The notes under the pieces were generated by a model, which was not told where the DNA came from, did no database searches, and was given only the letters and a program-made list of their open reading frames with translations. The translations under genes and the position numbers were made by a program. Below are positions 1 through 5,003 of a stretch of 6,878 nt of DNA, in pieces. The stretch covers positions 1 through 6,878 of the forward strand of contig VBAU01000062.1 in NCBI GenBank assembly GCA_005883855.1, given 5' to 3'. The stretch's first letter is position 1. The number at the start of each line of letters is the position of its first letter. Origin of the DNA: Bacteroidota bacterium (GTDB taxonomy: Bacteria; Bacteroidota; Bacteroidia; Chitinophagales; Chitinophagaceae).

Positions 1-45
1 TGATTAAATCCCTATTTCGAAAATAAAATCTTTTAAAAAAATTGG

Positions 46-81
46 CTCCGCGAAATCCTTATCATCCGTGGAATCCGTGAT
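46..81 (-). repeat. Degenerate 9-bp tandem repeat downstream of rpsL
   Basis: Read on the minus strand, immediately after the rpsL stop region, four 9-base units lie end to end: ATCACGGAT, TCCACGGAT, GATAAGGAT and TTCGCGGAG. The first two differ at two positions and the others are more decayed. The decamer ATCCGTGATT at the edge of the array (73-82, plus strand) recurs at 4974-4983 in another intergenic gap, which hints at a dispersed intergenic repeat family. An A/T-rich stretch follows (1-45). No gene is visible in 1-83, so the next ribosomal gene (rpsG would be usual) must start beyond the window. Confidence 0.5.
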
Positions 82-83
82 TA

Positions 84-470
84 TTATTTCTTAGCTCCTG
101 CTTTTTCTCTTTTTGTGCCGTATTTGGAGCGACTCTGTTTGCGGTCTTTTACCCCTGCGGTGTCCAGCGAACCACGAACAATATGATAGCGCACGCCAGG
201 AAGATCCTTTACACGACCACCCCGAATCAATACAATCGAGTGCTCTTGTAAATTGTGTCCCTCGCCCGGAATGTACGCGATAACTTCAATTTTATTTGTC
301 AAACGAACCTTTGCTACTTTGCGCAATGCCGAATTTGGTTTTTTGGGAGTAGTCGTGTACACGCGGGTACAAACGCCCCGGCGCTGCGGGCAGCTATCCA
401 GAGCCCTGGATTTACTTTTTGCTCTGATGATGTCTCTTCCTTTACGTACTAATTGCTGAATCGTAGGCAT
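84..470 (-). CDS. rpsL: 30S ribosomal protein S12 (uS12)
   Basis: This protein of the small ribosomal subunit lines the decoding centre and contributes to codon-anticodon proofreading. The 128-aa product has the family length and its signature blocks: the N-terminal TIQQLVRKGR, the loop TTPKKPNSALRKV (residues 40-52), EGHNLQEHSIVLIRGGR (70-86), VKDLPGVRYH (87-96) and the basic tail GVKDRKQSRSKYG. The two lysines whose mutation classically gives streptomycin resistance (E. coli K42 and K87, numbered without Met) are present as K43 and K88, so no such allele is seen. The neighbouring D89 is the residue methylthiolated by RimO in E. coli. The start ATG at 470 lies about 25 bases below a good Bacteroidetes -7 element. 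rpsG, its usual partner, is not within the 83 bases that follow. Confidence 0.98.
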   Translation of the reverse strand: MPTIQQLVRKGRDIIRAKSKSRALDSCPQRRGVCTRVYTTTPKKPNSALRKVAKVRLTNKIEVIAYIPGEGHNLQEHSIVLIRGGRVKDLPGVRYHIVRGSLDTAGVKDRKQSRSKYGTKREKAGAKK

Positions 471-494
471 TATGACCGTTTAATTTTAGGACGG

Positions 495-502
495 CAAAGG
501 TA
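495..502 (-). promoter_or_regulatory. Bacteroidetes-type -7 promoter element of rpsL
   Basis: On the minus strand this reads TACCTTTG, a full match to the TAnnTTTG element used by the primary sigma factor of Bacteroidetes. It would start transcription near 488, leaving a leader of roughly 18 bases before the rpsL ATG at 470. A -33 TTTG is not clear; TTTA at about the right distance is the best candidate. So rpsL probably has its own promoter rather than depending on read-through from ilvE. Confidence 0.55.
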
Positions 503-508
503 GGGGAA

Positions 509-633
509 TAGATGATAATTTAAAGTGGATGGGTGATAATTTTTATTGCCGATCCTGTGCCTACCAACATAATCCCGGAGCGATGCGACCCCGAAGGCAA
601 ACTATCATCCATCATCTAAATCCCTATCATCTA
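509..633. repeat. 125-bp imperfect inverted-repeat element between ilvE and rpsL
   Basis: The element is bounded by perfect 9-bp terminal inverted repeats: TAGATGATA at 509-517 and TATCATCTA at 625-633. Similarity between the arms continues inward with gaps (ATTTA, TGGATG, TGATA blocks) to TTGCC at 546-550 and GGCAA at 596-600, leaving a loop of about 45 bases that contains CCCGGAGCGATGCGACCCCG. The right end includes the TAG stop codon of ilvE, so the element, or its hairpin, abuts the end of that gene. It could be an ilvE 3' hairpin/attenuator, a MITE-like relic, or a member of a dispersed intergenic repeat family. It has no coding capacity. Confidence 0.45.
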
Positions 634-1683
634 GACTTTAACCATCCAGCCATATTTATCGTCACGGGTACCTTCACGAATATCTGTTATGGATTTCCTC
701 AAGGCCGGTGCAATTTTCCATCTGTCCAGGGAAAATCGCATGATATGATCTTTGTACTTTAATTCACAAATCAATGCTATCGTGGCGGCAGTTCCGGTAC
801 CAAAAGTTTCTTCGAGAAGGCCTCGTTTATAAGCCTCCAAGAGCTCGTCGATGTGGATCTTTCTTTCCTCCACAACAAGTCCCATTTCCTTCAGTAAAGT
901 AATGGCGCTGCTTCGTGTAACACCAGCTAATATGCATCCATCGTCCAGAGTTGGAGTAATCACGATTCCATTGATCACGAAGAACACATTCATCATTCCC
1001 ACTTCCTGTAGCCATTTATGTTCGAAAGCATCCGTCCAAAGCACCTGGTCGTATCCCTCTTCCCTGGCAACAGTGGCGGCGAGCATACTTCCTCCGTAGT
1101 TACCGGCATTTTTTGCGAACCCTACACCTCCCGGCGCGGCTCTTGTGTATTTTTCCTCTACCGCGATCTTCATTGGCTCTGCATAATATGGACCGGTTGG
1201 GCTCAGTATGATCATAAATTTATAGGTGTCCGATGGTTTTACCCCCAACGCCGTGTCCGTTGCGAACATTAATGGGCGGATGTACAATGAGTGATCGCGC
1301 ATTGGCGGAATCCAGCTTTTATCCATCTTGAGCAACTGGCGTAGCCCTTCGATAAAAATCTCCTCGGATATTTCTGGCATGTTCATCCGTGCTGCTGAGA
1401 TATTGAACCGGTGAAAATTATCGTAAGGCCGAAAAAGAAAAGTGTCGCCATTGTTGTCTTTGTAAGCCTTCATGCCTTCAAAAATCGCCTGCCCATAATG
1501 CAAAGCGGAAAGTGATGGCTCAAACAACAGCGGTTGATACGGCTTGATTTGAATGTTTTGCCATTCGCCGTTCTTATAGTCAGCCTCGAGCATGTGATCG
1601 GTAAAATACTTGCCAAATGGAATGTTGTCAAGCTCCAAATCCTGTAATTTACTACGCGCGGTTTTCGTGATAGAAATATCCAT
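631..1683 (-). CDS. ilvE: Branched-chain amino acid aminotransferase
   Basis: A PLP-dependent fold-type IV aminotransferase that interconverts leucine, isoleucine and valine with their 2-keto acids using 2-oxoglutarate/glutamate; cytosolic. The 350-aa product resembles the class that includes eukaryotic BCAT. Visible blocks are FGKYFTDHM (residues 23-31), LHYGQAIFEGMKAYK (61-75), FRPYDNFHRFNISAARM (84-100), YIRPL (134-138), AKNAGNYGGS with the presumed PLP Schiff-base lysine K191, QVLW...EVGMMNVFFVI, GVTRSSA and FGTGTAA, ending in the class-typical DKYGWMVKV. The start is placed at ATG 1683 (MDISITKTAR). The reading frame stays open to 1776, but the added residues would be a cysteine/phenylalanine-rich tract unlike the family and would run into the divergent neighbour's start. 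It points away from the psi-like gene, 76 bases between start codons. The stop codon lies inside an inverted repeat. Confidence 0.95.
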   Translation of the reverse strand: MDISITKTARSKLQDLELDNIPFGKYFTDHMLEADYKNGEWQNIQIKPYQPLLFEPSLSALHYGQAIFEGMKAYKDNNGDTFLFRPYDNFHRFNISAARMNMPEISEEIFIEGLRQLLKMDKSWIPPMRDHSLYIRPLMFATDTALGVKPSDTYKFMIILSPTGPYYAEPMKIAVEEKYTRAAPGGVGFAKNAGNYGGSMLAATVAREEGYDQVLWTDAFEHKWLQEVGMMNVFFVINGIVITPTLDDGCILAGVTRSSAITLLKEMGLVVEERKIHIDELLEAYKRGLLEETFGTGTAATIALICELKYKDHIMRFSLDRWKIAPALRKSITDIREGTRDDKYGWMVKV

Positions 1684-1703
1684 AGCCTCAATCATAAATA
1701 ATT

Positions 1704-1723
1704 TTACTTTGCAGGCAAAGAAA
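1704..1723. promoter_or_regulatory. Possible overlapping divergent promoters around a perfect palindrome
   Basis: The 76-bp gap between the divergent ilvE and psi-like starts contains CTTTGCagGCAAAG (1707-1720), a perfect 6-bp inverted repeat with a 2-base centre. Each arm supplies the TTTG of a near-consensus -7 element: TTACTTTG on the plus strand (1704-1711) and TTTCTTTG on the minus strand (1716-1723), each one base off TAnnTTTG. Neither has a convincing -33 TTG. If both work, the two start regions face each other and cannot be occupied together. A regulator-binding site is equally possible. Confidence 0.3.
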
Positions 1724-1759
1724 CAAAAAAAAGCTGAGGCCTTCCCTGACATTGCTCCC

Positions 1760-2317
1760 ATGGCACTTAATGACATCCGACTAACTTCGACACTTCTTGT
1801 GGAAATCTACCGAGACTCTCTTGTTGAGATTAATGATCAATCTCACGTGAACCCGGTACAATCTTCAACGTCTCAAAGACAGACGCCACCAGAAAATAAT
1901 TCAACAACAAATCGATCAGCAGTTGCCTGGAAACATCTAGGCGAGTTCAAGAAACGAATTTTGCTAGTCGTCCGCTACACGGGTATTACCTACATGCCAG
2001 ATGAGCCATTGAACTTCCTGACGTCCATGTTGGGAGCTTGTAAATTGAGCTTAACGGATGTCGCTATAGTAAATATTGCCGATCTGCCATCCATTCAGTA
2101 CAGTGATTTACGAGAGAAATTTAACAGCGCAGTTATCATGTTGTTTGGTGTGGCTCCATCGGAACTGGAAATGCCGGTAAATTTTCCGGAGTTCCAAATC
2201 CAGCCCCTTAATAACTGTACTTTTTTGTACACGCCCGTCCTGGAAAAACTAGAATCGGATAAAGTCTTAAAGAGTAAGTTATGGGTTTGCCTAAGGAGGA
2301 TCTTTGATCTTTCTTAG
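1760..2317 (+). CDS. Hypothetical protein with a HolD (DNA polymerase III psi)-like layout
   Basis: I do not recognise this 185-aa protein by name. A short N-terminal segment (residues 1-25, TLLVEIYRDSLVEI) is followed by a low-complexity linker rich in S, T, Q and N (about 26-55), then a compact domain (63-183). The domain shows a strand (KRILLVVRY, 65-73), a helix (LNFLTSMLGACKL, 84-96), a strand (DVAIVNI, 100-106), a strand ending in FG (AVIMLFG, 124-130) and a final block, TPVLEKLESDKVLKSKLW (158-175). That block lines up by eye with the C-terminal SPALTDLRANPTARAALW of E. coli psi, and the order N-terminal peptide, linker, alpha/beta domain matches psi, whose N-terminus docks on the clamp loader. 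This is inference without a computed alignment; a uracil-DNA-glycosylase-like relative or an unrelated family remain possible. ATG 1760 is chosen because the frame upstream is only the complement of ilvE. rdgB follows after 25 bases. Confidence 0.8.
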   Translation: MALNDIRLTSTLLVEIYRDSLVEINDQSHVNPVQSSTSQRQTPPENNSTTNRSAVAWKHLGEFKKRILLVVRYTGITYMPDEPLNFLTSMLGACKLSLTDVAIVNIADLPSIQYSDLREKFNSAVIMLFGVAPSELEMPVNFPEFQIQPLNNCTFLYTPVLEKLESDKVLKSKLWVCLRRIFDLS

Positions 2318-2342
2318 ACAGGAATGGAAGAAATCAGAGCTA

Positions 2343-2960
2343 ATGAAACTAATTTTTGCTACCAATAATCAACACAAGACAGACGAAGTACGCTCCGCAA
2401 TTAAAGCACACACTTTCTTAGAAATTATTACACTGCGGGAGGCCGGGATTGACTTAGATATTCCTGAGCCATACGCGACGCTCGAGGAAAACGCCAGCAA
2501 TAAGTCACGGACTATATACGAACTAACCAAAACAAATACCCTTGCTATAGGATGTTTCAGCGAGGACACGGGGTTAGACGTGGAAGCATTAAATGGCGAA
2601 CCAGGGGTAAAAAGTGCCAGGTATGCCGGAGAAGAGAAATCCTTTGAAAAGAATATTGATAAGCTACTGCGCAAGTTGGAGGGAAATTCCAATCGAAAAG
2701 CGAGATTTAGGACTATTATTTCCTTGATCATTAATGAAAGGGAGCATTCGTTTGAAGGAATTTGCCCGGGAACCATCACTGATCACAGGAGAGGTGGAGC
2801 GGGCTTTGGTTATGACCCCGTGTTTGTGCCTGATGGCGCGATTCATACATTTGCTGAAATGGACATGGAAGAGAAGAATAGATTTAGTCATCGAAAAAAA
2901 GCTATAGATAAGCTGGTAAAATATTTGTCTGAAGAATTCTCCCCGGAAAAAGCCCGTTAA
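2343..2960 (+). CDS. rdgB: dITP/XTP pyrophosphatase (Ham1/RdgB family)
   Basis: Hydrolyses non-canonical purine nucleoside triphosphates (dITP, ITP, XTP) to the monophosphate plus pyrophosphate, keeping deaminated bases out of DNA and RNA; cytosolic, usually a dimer. The 205-aa product has the family blocks in order: FATNNQHKTDEV (residues 5-16, nucleotide-binding loop), LEENASNKS (47-55), SEDTGLDVEALNGEPGV (73-89), SARYAG (91-96), FGYDPVFVPDG (155-165), TFAEM...EKN (169-179) and SHRKKA (182-187). The usual bacterial ADDSGL reads SEDTGL here: the presumed catalytic aspartate (D75) is kept and its predecessor is glutamate, as in human ITPA. ATG 2343 places the first motif at the normal distance from the N-terminus. 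A TTG at 2304 is in frame, with AAGGAGGA at 2293-2300 before it, but those bases encode Leu-Arg-Arg-Ile of the upstream gene and the extra 13 residues are not family-like. Confidence 0.95.
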   Translation: MKLIFATNNQHKTDEVRSAIKAHTFLEIITLREAGIDLDIPEPYATLEENASNKSRTIYELTKTNTLAIGCFSEDTGLDVEALNGEPGVKSARYAGEEKSFEKNIDKLLRKLEGNSNRKARFRTIISLIINEREHSFEGICPGTITDHRRGGAGFGYDPVFVPDGAIHTFAEMDMEEKNRFSHRKKAIDKLVKYLSEEFSPEKAR

Positions 2961-2970
2961 AACCAAAAAT

Positions 2971-3534
2971 TTGAGCACATTACGCAACCAAATTATTCCC
3001 GAAAGCGACTTAATTCAGGGATGTCTGGCAGGCGACAGGCGAATGCAGGAAGAATTGTATCGCCGGTTTTCGCCGAGAATGTATGGCGTGTGCTTGCGGT
3101 ATGCAGGTAATGCGGAGGAAGCCCAGGACATATTGCAAGAAGGATTCATAAAAGTCTATAAAAAACTGAACAGCTACCGCGGAGAAGGAAGCTTTGAAGG
3201 TTGGATCCGACGCATTTTTGTCAATACCGCAATCGAGCATTTCAGGCGGAAAACTTACCAGCAGCCGATCACGGAACAGCACGAACACACAATCGAGGGA
3301 AAAAATTTATCGGTCCTGGACAACCTGGCTGAAAAAGACATCATGAAGTTAATCCAGGAGCTTTCGCCTGGTTATCGTACTGTTTTTAACCTGTATGTCG
3401 TCGAAGGATATACGCACAAAGAAATTGGAGACATGTTGAACATTAGCGAAGGGACCAGCAAATCGCAGCTGTCAAGAGCCAAAGTGATATTGCAGGAAAT
3501 GGTGAAAAAATTTCTTGAAGAACGCAACCGATAG
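2971..3534 (+). CDS. ECF-type RNA polymerase sigma factor
   Basis: A 187-aa sigma-70 family protein of the extracytoplasmic-function type, with only regions 2 and 4. Region 2 covers about residues 12-95: LYRRFSPRMYGVCLRYAGN, then AEEAQDILQEGFIKVYKKL (48-66, core-polymerase binding) and GSFEGWIRRIFVNTAIEHFRRK (73-94, -10 recognition). Region 4 covers about 122-178: LSPGYRTVFNLYVVEGYTHKEIG followed by the helix-turn-helix ISEGTSKSQLSRAK (-35 recognition). The only start that keeps all of region 2 is TTG at 2971, 10 bases after rdgB; the next ATG would cut into the domain. The presumed anti-sigma gene begins 4 bases after its stop, the standard arrangement for a sigma factor held inactive at the membrane until a signal releases it. 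Its own target promoter is not evident in the window. Confidence 0.93.
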   Translation: MSTLRNQIIPESDLIQGCLAGDRRMQEELYRRFSPRMYGVCLRYAGNAEEAQDILQEGFIKVYKKLNSYRGEGSFEGWIRRIFVNTAIEHFRRKTYQQPITEQHEHTIEGKNLSVLDNLAEKDIMKLIQELSPGYRTVFNLYVVEGYTHKEIGDMLNISEGTSKSQLSRAKVILQEMVKKFLEERNR

Positions 3535-3538
3535 CCGT

Positions 3539-4267
3539 ATGAGTGAAGAACTGAAAAGAAAGTTGTTTAACTATGACGTAAGCCCACCTGATAACGCATG
3601 GGCAAAAATAGTTAACGCTTTGGAAGACGATATCAATGCTGAATTCCCTCATAAACTGTATGAGGCAGAGATCACTCCTCCAAGCAATGCCTGGAGTGAG
3701 ATCGTGTCTGCGTTGGAACTCGCCGAGAATGAAGAGTATGCTGCGAAGCTTTATCAGCTGGAAGTTCCTCCTCCTGTTGGCACCTGGCAAAAGATCGCTG
3801 ACGTGCTTTATGAACAACACTCCGCTCCGACGATTTCCCCGCAAAGAAGAATTGCTCCGGTCGTCCGATATGCGGTAGCCGCCTCGCTTATCGCATTCGT
3901 TGCATTCGGAGTCTTCAGACTCTTAAATCAAAAAGCCAATAACCGCGGTATCGCCGGTAAGACAGTTGTTCCCCAAAAAACGTCACCGACTACCGTTGAA
4001 CCTGGCAATCAACAAACTCCTTCTGTTCAATCCGTGCCCGCTCTAAGCAACAATTTGCCCAAAGAGAGACCAGTCTTGACCAGGGCCAATACGGCATCGA
4101 AGAAAAAACTCACAAGTAGCCAGGCTGCCTATATGACGCAGACCACGGATGTGGCGTACGCAGTTAATTCAAATTCCACATCTGACTTTCAACAAGCGAG
4201 TTTACGCGGAGATGTTTTGCCCTTTGATCGTGGACGCAGATCGTTATTTGAATTTCATGAATCCTGA
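3539..4267 (+). CDS. Putative anti-sigma membrane protein, N-terminal frame (frameshifted gene)
   Basis: The ATG lies 4 bases after the sigma-factor stop, so the two are almost certainly co-transcribed and coupled. The cytoplasmic N-terminus carries three copies of a 31-residue unit with the pattern KL-x(4)-[EDV]-[VI]-x-PP-x(3)-W-x(2)-I-x(2)-[AV]-L, with tryptophans at 21, 52 and 83. A single membrane helix follows (about residues 108-129, VVRYAVAASLIAFVAFGVF) after an Arg-Arg, and then a Ser/Thr/Pro/Gln-rich, presumably periplasmic tail. This matches Bacteroidetes anti-sigma-like proteins encoded next to ECF sigma factors; direct binding is inferred. The frame ends at TGA 4265-4267 (242 aa), but its last dozen residues look like out-of-frame sequence. 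Removing one T within 4223-4225 rejoins the downstream frame to give a 310-aa protein. The cause may be a sequencing or assembly indel, a real mutation, or +1 slippage on CCC-T. Confidence 0.8.
   Translation: MSEELKRKLFNYDVSPPDNAWAKIVNALEDDINAEFPHKLYEAEITPPSNAWSEIVSALELAENEEYAAKLYQLEVPPPVGTWQKIADVLYEQHSAPTISPQRRIAPVVRYAVAASLIAFVAFGVFRLLNQKANNRGIAGKTVVPQKTSPTTVEPGNQQTPSVQSVPALSNNLPKERPVLTRANTASKKKLTSSQAAYMTQTTDVAYAVNSNSTSDFQQASLRGDVLPFDRGRRSLFEFHES
3560..3808 (+). repeat. Three 31-residue (93-bp) repeats in the anti-sigma-like protein
   Basis: Units start at 3560, 3653 and 3746 with exactly 93-bp spacing; the third is recognisable for about 21 residues. Shared positions are KLF/KLY/KLY, then PP, W and I, followed by VNAL/VSAL/ADVL. 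Between copies the DNA is diverged far more than the protein pattern, so the triplication is old and apparently kept for function rather than a recent slippage event. Confidence 0.85.
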
Positions 4268-4472
4268 TGGTTCTTTAGTCCGGGTGTCAAAAAAACTTGC
4301 GGACGCCGTCGGATGCTTTTACAACAACGGGACTTCTGACGAGTACAAACAATGCCAGGAACAAATGAAAAGATGGCGCGACAAAATTACCCAATCCTCT
4401 CCCGCTCCTTCCGCCGATAATTTTATGAATGTTCTCGACATCATCAAGTCTGCACAGGATAAGGAACTGTGA
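4224..4472 (+). pseudogene. C-terminal part of the anti-sigma-like protein, out of frame
   Basis: This frame continues the upstream gene after a +1 shift. Read from 4224 it gives LIVDADRYLNFMNPDGSLV, then VSKKLADAVGCFYNNGTSDE, a charged helix-like QCQEQMKRWRDKI and a C-terminal NFMNVLDIIKSAQDKEL, ending at TGA 4470-4472. The DPDG/NPDG-type turn plus 'VSKKLAD' looks like a folded domain, not random reading. The frame is open back to an ATG at 4149, which an automatic caller might use to make a separate 107-aa protein, but the residues between 4149 and 4223 are complementary-frame noise because the upstream frame is the natural one there. It has no start region of its own. Confidence 0.65.
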
Positions 4473-4513
4473 GTTGTTGATAGTTTCATTTAATTTTATT
4501 GGAAACCGCGCGC

Positions 4514-4957
4514 ATGCCAAGAATAAAGATTGAGCTGCCAGAGAAATTTTCCTTTGAAACTCAAATTCCCATCCGGATCACTGACCTGAACTACGGCAAC
4601 CATGTTGGTAACGACACCATATTATCAATTCTTCATGAGGCGAGGGTGCAATACTTTCAAAAATTTGGGTTCGCAGAACTGGAATTTGCAGGCGTTGGAT
4701 TGATCATGAGCGATGTTGCAATTGAGTTCAAGAATGAAATATTTTACGGCGAAAAAATTATTGCATCGGTCACTGCCGGCGAGTTCTCGAAGGTCGCCTT
4801 TGAAGTTTTCTATAAGCTGGAGAAACAAGCCACTCAACAAAGCAGGATCGCAGTGGCAGCCGCAAAGACTGGCATGGTGTGCTTTGATTACTCAGTGAAA
4901 AAAATTGTCCCAATTCCAGACGCAGCACGGAGTAAATTGGCAATGGCCAATAAGTAA
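4514..4957 (+). CDS. Hotdog-fold acyl-CoA thioesterase (4HBT/YbgC-like)
   Basis: A 147-aa protein of the length usual for single-hotdog thioesterases, which hydrolyse acyl-CoA or related thioesters; the substrate cannot be told. The diagnostic stretch is IRITDLNYGNHVGND (residues 20-34) followed by LSILHEARVQYFQKFGF (38-54), the 4HBT pattern in which an acidic residue near the DxNYxxHVxN turn and the start of the long hot-dog helix form the active site. Later strands read VGLIMSDVAIEFKNEIFYGE and ASVTAGEF. ATG 4514 is preferred; a TTG at 4499 would add five residues. It follows the anti-sigma-like gene by 41 bases on the same strand and may be the last gene of the operon, though TTG/TA-rich sequence in that gap could also hold a weak promoter. 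It converges on aroE. Confidence 0.85.
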   Translation: MPRIKIELPEKFSFETQIPIRITDLNYGNHVGNDTILSILHEARVQYFQKFGFAELEFAGVGLIMSDVAIEFKNEIFYGEKIIASVTAGEFSKVAFEVFYKLEKQATQQSRIAVAAAKTGMVCFDYSVKKIVPIPDAARSKLAMANK

Positions 4958-5002
4958 TAAGCAATCGACTTGCATCCGTGATTTGCCAATTGCCTATTGC
5001 TT
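4935..5002. terminator. Possible bidirectional terminator between convergent genes
   Basis: The thioesterase and aroE converge with a 46-bp gap. Two alternative stems can form here: AAGCAAT (4959-4965) with ATTGCTT (4996-5002), and AATTGGCAA (4935-4943, within the thioesterase 3' end) with TTGCCAATT (4983-4991). The right side is made of three 7-bp units, ATTTGCC, AATTGCC and TATTGCT (4981-5001). The stems are A/T-rich and lack a clear T-tract, so a classical intrinsic terminator is not certain. Confidence 0.35.
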
Positions 5003-5003
5003 G

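Noticed and set aside
253..459. Two plus-strand open frames opposite rpsL
   Set aside because: rpsL is certain; these are its complement read in other frames.
529..762. Plus-strand 77-aa open frame spanning the ilvE-rpsL gap
   Set aside because: It runs through the inverted-repeat element and the complement of the ilvE end, with no protein-like composition.
1684..1776. N-terminal extension of ilvE by 31 residues
   Set aside because: The added residues (Cys/Phe-rich, low similarity to the family) run across the divergent promoter region and past the start of the neighbouring gene; ATG 1683 gives a normal family N-terminus.
2304..2342. TTG start for rdgB with a strong Shine-Dalgarno-like AAGGAGGA
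   Set aside because: The purine run encodes conserved-looking Leu-Arg-Arg-Ile in the upstream gene, Bacteroidetes rarely depend on Shine-Dalgarno sites, and RdgB proteins begin at the FATNN motif.
2369..2987. Minus-strand open frames of 136 and 107 aa opposite rdgB
   Set aside because: They are complementary shadows of a well-supported RdgB gene and show no family motif or upstream signal.
3443..3844. Minus-strand 133-aa open frame opposite the sigma/anti-sigma junction
   Set aside because: It covers the complement of two recognised genes, has no recognisable domain and no promoter.
4221..4229. RF2-type programmed frameshift site (CTT TGA)
   Set aside because: The bases CTTTGA occur, but not in the frame being translated, where they read CCC TTT GAT; there is no in-frame stop at the shift and no upstream Shine-Dalgarno stimulator of the RF2 type.
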